From positions 3,066-15,244 of the forward strand of contig JAPORI010000227.1 in the NCBI GenBank assembly GCA_026710225.1: 12,179 nucleotides of DNA, given 5' to 3'. The translations under genes and the position numbers were made by a program. Shown one piece after another: positions 1 through 6,318 of the stretch. This DNA comes from Betaproteobacteria bacterium. Lineage in GTDB: Bacteria > Pseudomonadota > Gammaproteobacteria > Tethybacterales > Tethybacteraceae. How positions within the stretch are numbered: position 1 is the first letter of the stretch; each line of letters begins with the position of its first letter. The notes beneath the pieces are model-generated. The model did no database searches. It was not told the origin of the DNA and saw only the letters and a list, made by a program, of their open reading frames with translations.

Positions 1-444
1 GGCGCCCGCTCCTTCTCGATCTGGAACGAAGCCGGCGAGCTGGTATACGACAGCGGCTCCGATCTGGAAAGGATTACCGCCGAGCGCTTTCCCGAGCATT
101 TCAACAGCGATGACGAAAACAAGTTCGACAGCCGCTCCGACGACAAGGGACCCGAGCCGGAGGGAGTTGCGATCGGCACCATCGACGGGAACACCTACGC
201 GTTCATAGGCCTGGAGAGAATCGGCGGCGTTGCCGTCTATGACATCAGCACGCCGACCGCGCCCGAATTCGTCAACTATGCAACCAGTCGCAACTTCGCA
301 GCCGGCGGGTCCGATGCGGTTGAACTGGCACCGGAAGGCATCACTTTCATCGCCGCGGCCGATAGCCCTTCCGGCGACAACCTGCTGGTCATGTCCAACG
401 AAGTCAGCGGCTCGACCACCATTTACCGCATCCAGGCCCGCTAG
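1..444 (+). CDS. Choice-of-anchor I type beta-propeller protein, C-terminal part (5' truncated by window)
   Basis: The reading frame is open from base 1 to a TAG at 442-444 and gives 147 residues; the start lies outside the window. Recognisable segments are ARSFSIWN near the start, then LVYDSGSDLE, the SRSDDKGPEPEG loop (about residues 44-55), YAFIGLERIGG and VAVYDIS, and a final LAPEGI...LLVMSNEVSGSTTIYRI strand set. These match the C-terminal blades of choice-of-anchor I domain proteins, which are secreted or surface-anchored beta-propellers related to alkaline-phosphatase-like/phytase-like proteins. The acidic loops (NSDDEN, SRSDDKGPE) would suit metal binding, but that is inference. The end after the last propeller strand looks natural, with no sorting tail. 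Its substrate cannot be told from this fragment. It converges on the ankyrin gene across a 52-base gap with no clear terminator. Confidence 0.8.
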   Translation, partial: GARSFSIWNEAGELVYDSGSDLERITAERFPEHFNSDDENKFDSRSDDKGPEPEGVAIGTIDGNTYAFIGLERIGGVAVYDISTPTAPEFVNYATSRNFAAGGSDAVELAPEGITFIAAADSPSGDNLLVMSNEVSGSTTIYRIQAR

Positions 445-496
445 GCAGACTGCCTGCGCTCAGCCTGCCGCTCAGTTTGCTGTTAGTTGGGTTGGG

Positions 497-1453
497 TTAG
501 GTTCGAATCTGTGCCCCGGCGGCTTCCAGCACAACCCTGGCAACCGCCGGCGCACAGTCACAGCCGGCTGCATCGTGCAGCGGCGTGTTACCCTGCCGGT
601 CAGCGGCCTTGACATCGGCACCGGCTTCCAGCAAAGCGGCGGCGACCGCCGGGCTGGGATTGAACCTTACCGCCTCGTGCAACGGAGTGCGACCGGATCG
701 ATCCCGGGCATTGATGTCGGCTCCGGAGCGCTGCAACAGCCAGAGCGCGTCAGTGCCGGCTCGACAGGCGGCCGCGTCATGCAACAGGGTGCGTCCGGAT
801 CGATCCCGCCCTTCGATCGGACTGCCTGCTTCCAGCAACTCGGCCAGCACCAGGACATTCTTGTTGAAGCGCACCGCATAGTGAGCCGGGGTCCGATCCA
901 TTTCGGCCTTGATCAGAACATCCGCACCGGCAGCCAGCAGCCGGCGACACACTTGCGGATTGCCGTTGAAGCGCACCGCATATTGCAGCGGGGTGCGTCC
1001 GGTATGGTCGCGCTCCTCAACTGCCGCACCGGCGTCCAGCAACTCGGCAACCGGCTGCACATCGGCGTTGAAGGCGGCGGCAACATGCAGCGGCGTCCAG
1101 CCGTGCCGGTCGGCCGCCTGCGGATCGGCTCCGGCTTCGACTAGCAGGCGCAGCACCGGCCGCTCGCCGCCGCAGCCGGCTGCATAGTGCAGCGCGGTTG
1201 CTTGATCGTTGTCGCGGGCATCAACCTCAATGCCCGGTTGTGCCAGCAGCAGGGCAACGGTGTCGGCTCCGGCATGAAAGACCGCCGCCATGTGCAGCGG
1301 TGTCCAGCCGTCGTTGTCGCGCTGCCCGACATCGGCACCGGCTGCCAGCAGTTGCGCCAGTGCCGCCGGATCGGACAACCCGCCGGCGGACAGATGCAGC
1401 CGACTCCAGCCGTTGCGCGCGCTGCCTCCGGCATCCCGGGCAACTTTTTTCAT
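497..1453 (-). CDS. Ankyrin-repeat protein (nine repeats)
   Basis: This 318-residue protein is almost wholly ankyrin repeats. After a short basic N-terminus (residues 1-13) come nine tandem units of 33-35 residues with the pattern G-x-TPLH-x-A-A...LL-x-AGAD-x-x-x-RD. Four consecutive or near units share the variant A-V/A-R/A-F-N-x-N in the helix-turn, so the repeats look expanded from a common ancestor. There is no signal peptide, membrane segment or added catalytic domain, so a cytoplasmic protein-binding scaffold is likely; the partner is unknown. The ATG at 1451-1453 is preceded by AAAGG about 4-8 bases upstream, a fair ribosome binding site. The last unit ends in AGAQIRT without a capping helix. 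It lies 164 bases downstream of dsbA on the same strand and is probably transcribed separately. Ankyrin identification is firm; function is not. Confidence 0.9.
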   Translation of the reverse strand: MKKVARDAGGSARNGWSRLHLSAGGLSDPAALAQLLAAGADVGQRDNDGWTPLHMAAVFHAGADTVALLLAQPGIEVDARDNDQATALHYAAGCGGERPVLRLLVEAGADPQAADRHGWTPLHVAAAFNADVQPVAELLDAGAAVEERDHTGRTPLQYAVRFNGNPQVCRRLLAAGADVLIKAEMDRTPAHYAVRFNKNVLVLAELLEAGSPIEGRDRSGRTLLHDAAACRAGTDALWLLQRSGADINARDRSGRTPLHEAVRFNPSPAVAAALLEAGADVKAADRQGNTPLHDAAGCDCAPAVARVVLEAAGAQIRT

Positions 1454-1617
1454 GTAACCTTTGCGGTTCTTTTCACCTTCCCCCAGCGCATTTGCGCCAC
1501 TGTTTTTCTGTTTGCTTTCGCCGCCAAAAGGCTACGGGGCCGAAAAAAATCTGAAAGAATTATTCCTGTCAGTTAACTTTTTTGCAGGATTGTTATTCCG
1601 GCCGGAAGTTGCAAACT
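1454..1617. other. Intergenic gap between dsbA end and ankyrin gene start
   Basis: This 164-base, relatively AT-rich stretch should hold the end of the argS-SPOR-dsbA transcript and the promoter of the ankyrin gene, both on the minus strand. I see a perfect 12-base palindrome TTCCGGCCGGAA at 1596-1607, just past the dsbA stop, and A/T runs near 1543-1549 and 1578-1583. No stem-loop followed by a clean U-run reads convincingly as an intrinsic terminator, and no good -35/-10 pair stands out. Confidence 0.4.
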
Positions 1618-2265
1618 TTATCCGTCCGGCGGCGTGCCGGAACGGATTGCCTCGACAAGTTCGTCAACCGTGGCAAGCAACTGCTGGTAGTTGCCCGACA
1701 GGGTCGGGGAGAGCCGGTAGCGGCCGCCGACCACCAGATTCGGGGTGCTTTCAACGCTGCTGGCGGCAACTGCCCTTTGCGCTCGCTTAACCTTGGTCTG
1801 CACCGAAAAGGACTCGAACGCCTCTTCGGCCTGATCTTCGTCAATGCCCTGCTCGGCCAGCCAGCCGGCGATCCGTCCCTGTGAATTGAGCAACTTGCGC
1901 TCCCGGTGCAGCGCATCGAAAAACGGCCGGATCAAATCGAGACGGTCAAAACCCTCCATCACATAGAAGGTCTGCGCATAAAGCTGGCTGGTGCGCTCCC
2001 ACGGCACCGGCACGAAACTGAGCCGGAACTCGTCGGCTTGTTCGCTCTTTTGCTTTTCCTCCTGCCACAACTGCAACGGCCCTTCGAATGCAAAGCAGGC
2101 CGGACAGCCAAAATTGAAGAAATAGGTGATCTCCACCGGCGCATCGGCCGCCGGCGGCTCGGCATCCGGAATCAGGTGGTAATCGACACCGTCTTCAAGC
2201 GCGCTGGCCGCGCCGGCGGCCGCCAGCGCTGCACCGGCCAACAGCAATCGCTTTTTAAGTATCAT
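1618..2265 (-). CDS. dsbA: DsbA-like periplasmic thiol:disulfide interchange protein
   Basis: A 215-residue thioredoxin-fold protein with a signal peptide: basic MILKKR, a hydrophobic alanine-rich core, and a likely cleavage after ASA at residue 22. The active site FGCPAC has its cysteines at 54 and 57, and the cis-proline loop is T174-P175 in VESTPNLVVGG. The helical insert between them and the total length fit DsbA, which introduces disulfides into exported proteins in the periplasm and is reoxidised by DsbB. The central dipeptide is Pro-Ala, not the Pro-His of E. coli DsbA, which could lower its oxidising power. I chose the ATG at 2263-2265 because it begins the signal peptide; longer in-frame extensions run into the upstream SPOR gene and look artificial. 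It starts 13 bases after the SPOR stop, so it is probably the last gene of the argS operon. No Shine-Dalgarno is visible. Confidence 0.88.
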   Translation of the reverse strand: MILKKRLLLAGAALAAAGAASALEDGVDYHLIPDAEPPAADAPVEITYFFNFGCPACFAFEGPLQLWQEEKQKSEQADEFRLSFVPVPWERTSQLYAQTFYVMEGFDRLDLIRPFFDALHRERKLLNSQGRIAGWLAEQGIDEDQAEEAFESFSVQTKVKRAQRAVAASSVESTPNLVVGGRYRLSPTLSGNYQQLLATVDELVEAIRSGTPPDG

Positions 2266-2278
2266 CGCAAAAGGGATT

Positions 2279-2950
2279 CTAATTGATGGCGGCTTCTTCG
2301 CTGTCGGCCGGCTCGGGCTGGGGAACCGACTCAGGCTCAGACTGGGATGCAGGCTCGGGCGCAGACACCGTCTGCGCAGCCGCAACCGGCAGCCGCTCGA
2401 TCCGGGTGTCCAGCCCCAGCAATGCCAGCCGCCCACGCACTGAGTCGGCTTCCTCGCTGGTTGCAAACGATCCGATCAACACCTGATGGGTGCGCTGGTC
2501 GGCGGCGGCGGCAGGATCGGAACGCACCTGCACCGACACCTGCTGTCCTTCCAGTCCGGCCGCAACCAGTTCGCGGCGCTCGCCGGCCAGTGCTTCGTTT
2601 TCGAAGGTGCCGGCAATCACATAGTAGGCAAGTTCCTCCGGCGGCGGCGGCACCGGTTCAGCCTGCGATTCCGGCAGCACTCCGCCGCTGCGCCGGCGCA
2701 GGGTCTCGCGAAAACTAATTTCCGGCTCAGCCACTTCGGCGGCCGGCTGGTTCTGGCGGGCGCGCACGACGATTTGGGCATCGGAACTGCGGGTCGGGTT
2801 CTCCTTGAGCGGAATCGGGATTCGGGAAGTGTAGGCAAACAGGGTTGCCGCCGCCGCCACTCCGAGAGTGAAGAACGCGAACGACACAAGCAGCCAGCGC
2901 ACCGGAGACGGACGGGCGCGAACGCGGTTGGACAAATCGTTTACAGTCAA
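2279..2950 (-). CDS. SPOR-domain, FtsN-like membrane protein
   Basis: A 223-residue bitopic inner-membrane protein. A basic N-terminus (about 1-17) is followed by one membrane segment (about 18-40). A linker holds ISFRETLRRR (78-87), like the FxFYxxL motif of FtsN-type proteins. A SPOR domain spans about 107-188, with YYVIAGTF at its first strand and HQVLIGSFATSEEAD at the third. SPOR domains bind denuded peptidoglycan at the division septum. After the SPOR domain is a Pro/Glu/Ser-rich acidic tail (191-223), unusual because SPOR is normally the C-terminal end. The start is TTG at 2948-2950: its TTGA overlaps the argS TGA, and GGAAAGAAG lies just upstream as ribosome binding site, so translation is probably coupled to argS. 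The same argS-SPOR pairing occurs in other gammaproteobacteria. Division role is inferred from the family. Confidence 0.85.
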   Translation of the reverse strand: MTVNDLSNRVRARPSPVRWLLVSFAFFTLGVAAAATLFAYTSRIPIPLKENPTRSSDAQIVVRARQNQPAAEVAEPEISFRETLRRRSGGVLPESQAEPVPPPPEELAYYVIAGTFENEALAGERRELVAAGLEGQQVSVQVRSDPAAAADQRTHQVLIGSFATSEEADSVRGRLALLGLDTRIERLPVAAAQTVSAPEPASQSEPESVPQPEPADSEEAAIN

Positions 2951-4680
2951 GTTCTTCTTTCCATTTTATTAGGTGCGGCCACCCCCAGCAAATCCAGTCC
3001 GGTGGCTAGCGCACCGGCGGCGGCGGCAATCAGCGCCAGCCGGGCGCGCTGCTGCGGCTCCGGCGCACCGATAATCGGCTCGCCCTCGTAGACGGCGTGC
3101 AGCTTGCGAGCCAACTCATACAGCCAGCTGGCAACCAGATGCGGCGCCAACTCGGCGGCGGCGCTGCGCACCGTCGATTCGAACCAGGCCAGCTCGACTA
3201 ACAACGAGCGCTCGGCCGGCTGGATCAGTGCGGAGGCATCCAGTTGCAAGCTGGAACGCTCGCCGCCCCAGCGCGCCAGCACCGAACAGCAGCGAGCGTG
3301 GGCATACTGCAAATAGTAGACCGGATTGGCTGCACTTTCTCGCACCGCCAGGTCGAGGTCGAATTCCATCTGCGCATCCGGCCGGTTGAGCACGAAAAAC
3401 AGCCGGGCGGCATCGACGCCAACCGCGTCAACAAGTTCGGCCAGGGTGGAAAACACCCCGCCGCGGGTGGTGATCTTCAGCCGCTGACCGGCGCGCACCA
3501 GCGCCACGATCTGCACCAGCGGCACTTCCAGTTTCCCCGGCTCCTCGCCGAGCGCGGCGATGAAGCCGCGCAAGCGGGCAACATAGCCATGATGATCGGC
3601 GCCGAAGATGTTCACATAGCGATCAAAGCCGCGGCCATACTTGTCCAGGTGATAGGCGACATCGGAGGCAAAATAGGTGGCCGCGCCGTCGCTTTTGACC
3701 AGCACCCGGTCTTTCTCGTCCCCGTGCCGGCTGGCCGCAAACCACAGGGCGCCATCTTTCCGGTAGGTCGCACCGGCGGCCGCCAGCTTGTCGAGAGCCG
3801 GCGTCAGTTTGCCGGATTCGATCATCTCCTTTTCCGAAAACCAGTTGTCAAACCCAACCCGGAAGCGAGCCAGTTCCTGTTTCATCCCGGCGCAGATGCG
3901 CCCCACGGCCAACTCGGCCAACTCGGCCAGCTGCCTGTCTCCGAGCCGCTGGCGAACCCTGTGCACCACTTCCAGGGCGGCGGCATCGGCCGCTGCGGGC
4001 AGATTGGTCACATCGATCATTTGCCCGTCGCCCCGCTCGCTGCCGACTGCGTCAACACCGGCGGCGACTTCACGCAGATACTCGCCGGCGTAGCAACCGG
4101 CCGGCATCGGGCCGGCAAAATGGCCGCGCAATTCCATGATGCGCAGCCAGAGCGATGCAGCCAAAATATCCACCTGCCGGCCGCGATCGTTGAGATAGTA
4201 TTCGGTGGCAACCTGCCAGCCGGCATGTTTGAGAATGCGGGCGACGCTGTCGCCGTAGGCGGCCGCCCGGCCGTGTCCGACATGCAGCGGTCCTGTCGGG
4301 TTGCTCGATACATATTCGAGCAGCACCGAGCCGCCGGCTGCCGCCGGCCGGCCGAAGCGCTGCCGATCGGCCAGGGCTAGCGCGGCCGGCTCGGCCAGCG
4401 CCGCGCCGGTCAACTCGATATTGACGAAGCCGGGTGCGACCGGCTCGGCAGCGGCGACTTCCGGCAGCCCGACCAGCTGATCGGCCAGCTGCCGGGCAAG
4501 TTCGAGCGGCTTGCAGCCGGCTTGGCCGGCCAGACGCAGGGCTGCCGGGGAGGCGATGTCGCCCATTTCGGGGCGGCGCGGCCGCTCGACCAGCACCTGG
4601 CCGGCTGCCGGTTTGGCGCCGGCCCCAGTCAGAATCTCCCGCAGGGAGTTCTCGATGCGAACGAAAGGATGCAGCTTCAA
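2947..4680 (-). CDS. argS: Arginyl-tRNA synthetase (ArgRS, class I)
   Basis: Charges tRNA-Arg with arginine in the cytoplasm. With the chosen start it has 577 residues, the usual size (E. coli ArgRS is also 577). In order: the N-terminal Add1 domain (about 1-90), the class I signature SSNPTGPLHVGH with HVGH at 133-136, GADHHGYV near 361-368, a KMSKS-like loop KITTRGG (402-408), and the alpha-helical anticodon-binding domain closing with LLGVAAPNKM. Start choice is uncertain. I favour TTG at 4678-4680, giving MKLHPFVRIENSLREIL, which fits the family N-terminus. ATG at 4732-4734 (595 residues) is possible but adds sequence foreign to ArgRS; neither has a clear Shine-Dalgarno. The last residues ERRT, beyond the usual end, encode the ribosome binding site of the SPOR gene. 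First gene of a minus-strand operon, divergent from the amidotransferase-like gene. Essential housekeeping enzyme. Confidence 0.95.
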   Translation of the reverse strand: MKLHPFVRIENSLREILTGAGAKPAAGQVLVERPRRPEMGDIASPAALRLAGQAGCKPLELARQLADQLVGLPEVAAAEPVAPGFVNIELTGAALAEPAALALADRQRFGRPAAAGGSVLLEYVSSNPTGPLHVGHGRAAAYGDSVARILKHAGWQVATEYYLNDRGRQVDILAASLWLRIMELRGHFAGPMPAGCYAGEYLREVAAGVDAVGSERGDGQMIDVTNLPAAADAAALEVVHRVRQRLGDRQLAELAELAVGRICAGMKQELARFRVGFDNWFSEKEMIESGKLTPALDKLAAAGATYRKDGALWFAASRHGDEKDRVLVKSDGAATYFASDVAYHLDKYGRGFDRYVNIFGADHHGYVARLRGFIAALGEEPGKLEVPLVQIVALVRAGQRLKITTRGGVFSTLAELVDAVGVDAARLFFVLNRPDAQMEFDLDLAVRESAANPVYYLQYAHARCCSVLARWGGERSSLQLDASALIQPAERSLLVELAWFESTVRSAAAELAPHLVASWLYELARKLHAVYEGEPIIGAPEPQQRARLALIAAAAGALATGLDLLGVAAPNKMERRT

Positions 4681-4796
4681 GCGGTTAAAATAGGCGCGGG
4701 GGTGAGATTTCCAGCTTCCATGAACACCGCACATTATCCGATCAAAGTCATTTCCGCTGCGCGAGTTAATGCGGTTACCGGCCATGCCGATGCGCG
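4681..4796. promoter_or_regulatory. Divergent intergenic/promoter region between argS and the amidotransferase-like gene
   Basis: These 116 bases lie between the preferred argS TTG (minus) and the ATG at 4797 (plus), so both promoters should be here. On the minus strand GATAAT (complement of 4733-4738) resembles a -10 box, about 50 bases from the TTG start, but no good -35 lies 16-18 bases upstream of it. If it is real, the alternative argS ATG at 4734 would lie within the promoter, supporting the TTG start. I see no convincing plus-strand promoter or Shine-Dalgarno before 4797. Confidence 0.25.
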
Positions 4797-5510
4797 ATGA
4801 GAATCAGATTCGGCATCATTGTCTGCGAGGAGACAACGCCACTCCTGCGCAAACTCGGAGTAGGCTCGCGGGCCCGGCTTTACGAGGATTGGCTCGGCCA
4901 GGTAGCTAGCAAGGCCAACTTCAAGACCTATCTGGCCTACAACGACCGGCTGCCGGTCAAGGCCGACGAGTGCGATGCCTACATCATCAGCGGCAGCCGG
5001 CACAACATCAGTGAACAACTTGCCTGGATGCAGCCGCTGTTCAATTTCCTGCGCATCACCGCCAAGGCGCAGATTCCGGTGATTGGGCTTGGCTTTGGCA
5101 ATCAGGCGATCGCGCACGCTCTGGGCGGCAGGGCCGGACCGGCGTCGGGCTGGAGCATCGGCCGGCACACCTGGAAACTGGTGCGCGACGAGGGCTGGCT
5201 GCAAGTGGGCGGCAAGACCGTCTCCCTGTTTGCATTCTCCCGCAACCAGGTGGTGAAACTGCCGTCGCGCTCGATTCGGATCGTCTCCGGAAGCGGCTGT
5301 CCGAACGCGGCATTCAGGGTTGCCAACCATTCGGTCGGGATTCACGGCCACCCCGAATACTCGGCCCGGCACATCGAACTTTTGCTGGCCGAATATGCCG
5401 ACCAGATTCCCGAGGCGGCCGCCGAGGCAGCCCGCACCTCGCTCAACGATGGCCCGATCGACGTCACCGCAGTCGCAAACTGGGCTGCCCATTTCGCATA
5501 CCGCGGCTAG
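4797..5510 (+). CDS. Class I glutamine amidotransferase-like protein with missing catalytic cysteine (probable pseudoenzyme)
   Basis: A 237-residue single-domain protein of the free-standing class I GATase family (GuaA N-domain-like). Family landmarks are in order: CDAYIISGS (59-67), the nucleophile elbow IPVIGLGFGNQAIAHALGG (93-111), a QVVKLP segment (151-156) and GHPEYS (184-189) with His185 and Glu187. Active members have G-x-C-x-GHQ at the elbow and use Cys-His-Glu to release ammonia from glutamine. Here Gly99 (codon GGC) replaces the Cys, Asn102 replaces the His of GHQ, and the usual SHxDxV motif reads SRNQV. The fold looks intact but glutaminase activity should be lost, so a binding or regulatory role, or unrelated chemistry, is likely. 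The ATG at 4797 has no visible Shine-Dalgarno. It ends 13 bases before the proposed folE2 start, so cotranscription is likely; whether they work together is unknown. Confidence 0.82.
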   Translation: MRIRFGIIVCEETTPLLRKLGVGSRARLYEDWLGQVASKANFKTYLAYNDRLPVKADECDAYIISGSRHNISEQLAWMQPLFNFLRITAKAQIPVIGLGFGNQAIAHALGGRAGPASGWSIGRHTWKLVRDEGWLQVGGKTVSLFAFSRNQVVKLPSRSIRIVSGSGCPNAAFRVANHSVGIHGHPEYSARHIELLLAEYADQIPEAAAEAARTSLNDGPIDVTAVANWAAHFAYRG

Positions 5511-5523
5511 TTTCCGCACCTCC

Positions 5524-6309
5524 TTGCTACCCGACGTCCAGTCTGCCGCGGCCGCCGACAATGCGGCCGCCCTGCCGGCCGCCGGCATTCGCCGGCTGCG
5601 GCTGCCGGTGTGCTTTCACGATGCCGACGGCAGCAGCCAGCACACGGTTGCCAGCGCCGCAGCCTGGGCCGCGGTTCCGGCAAGCCAGCGCGGCGCCCAC
5701 ATGTCGCGGCTGGCCGTCCAGCTTTTGAAACTGTGTCCCAAACTGGCTGCCGCCCAGCTTCCCGAATTCGCCACCGAACTTGCCGCGGCCATGGAGGCTC
5801 AGGCAGCCGGAGTGCGGCTGGACTTCCCGCTGTTCATCACCAAAAGCGCGCCGCTTTCCGGTGCGGCCGGGCTGGTCGACTTCGACGCAAGCATTAAGGT
5901 GCAGCATCCGGATGGACAGCTTTGGCTGCGCATCGCAGTGCCGGTTACCATGCTGTGCCCGTGCTCCAAGGAAGTGGCCGAGCGCGGCGCCCACTCCCAG
6001 CGCGCCGTGTTCGAATTTGCAGCAACCGTCGCGGCCAACCAGCCGCCGCCGGGGCTTGTAGCGCTGGCGACGCGCATTGAACAACACGCTTCCGCACCGC
6101 TGTTTGCGGTTCTAAAGCGAGTAGATGAAAAGGCGGTCACCGAAGCCGCCTACGACCATCCGCGCTTTGCCGAGGACGCGGCGCGGCTGATCGGCGGCGA
6201 TATCGGCGGCGACAGCACTTTCGCCGACTGGAAGATTCGGGTAATCAACCGCGAATCGATTCACAACCACGATGTTTTCGCGATCGCCGGCAAAAACTGC
6301 GGCGGTTAG
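5524..6309 (+). CDS. folE2: GTP cyclohydrolase IB (FolE2/MptA family)
   Basis: Converts GTP to 7,8-dihydroneopterin triphosphate, the first step toward tetrahydrofolate and queuosine/7-deazaguanine. Unlike the zinc enzyme FolE (type IA), FolE2 can use other metals. With the chosen start it is 261 residues, normal for the family. Diagnostic segments: N-terminal PDVQS, RGAHMSRL (57-63), FPLFITKSAPLSG (101-113), the metal site VTMLCPCSKE (Cys145, Cys147) followed by GAHSQR (His157), LKRVDEKAVTE (197-207) and INRESIHNHD (His247). The frame is open upstream to 5320, but that part overlaps the previous gene and is not FolE2-like. TTG at 5524 gives MLPDVQS, matching known N-termini. No Shine-Dalgarno is visible; the start lies inside ACCTCCTT. 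Alternative start: ATG 5449, overlapping the previous gene. It is followed 9 bases later by the acyltransferase ATG. Confidence 0.92.
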   Translation: MLPDVQSAAAADNAAALPAAGIRRLRLPVCFHDADGSSQHTVASAAAWAAVPASQRGAHMSRLAVQLLKLCPKLAAAQLPEFATELAAAMEAQAAGVRLDFPLFITKSAPLSGAAGLVDFDASIKVQHPDGQLWLRIAVPVTMLCPCSKEVAERGAHSQRAVFEFAATVAANQPPPGLVALATRIEQHASAPLFAVLKRVDEKAVTEAAYDHPRFAEDAARLIGGDIGGDSTFADWKIRVINRESIHNHDVFAIAGKNCGG

Positions 6310-6318
6310 AATGTGATT

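Noticed and set aside
453..518. Short near-repeat CCTGCGCTCAG/CCTGCCGCTCAG and telomere-like GTTGGGTTGGGTTAGG between convergent genes
   Set aside because: Too short and imperfect for a repeat element, and no stem-loop with T-run for a terminator.
230..1144. Plus-strand open frame across the end of the first gene and the ankyrin gene
   Set aside because: It is a shadow of the ankyrin repeats on the other strand, with repeating codons mirrored from them.
1596..1607. Perfect palindrome TTCCGGCCGGAA after dsbA
   Set aside because: With no loop or T-run it is not a terminator; CCGG/GGCC words are very common in this DNA, so a chance site is likely.
3244..4380. Long open frame on the plus strand opposite argS
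   Set aside because: It is antisense to a clear ArgRS, has composition typical of GC-rich shadow frames, and shows no domain pattern.
5320..5523. Upstream extension of folE2 inside the amidotransferase-like gene
   Set aside because: The added residues are not FolE2-like; MLPDVQS at the TTG fits the family N-terminus.
4734..5588. Long minus-strand open frame opposite the amidotransferase-like gene and the start of folE2
   Set aside because: It has no recognisable domain, and the plus-strand frames there match known families.
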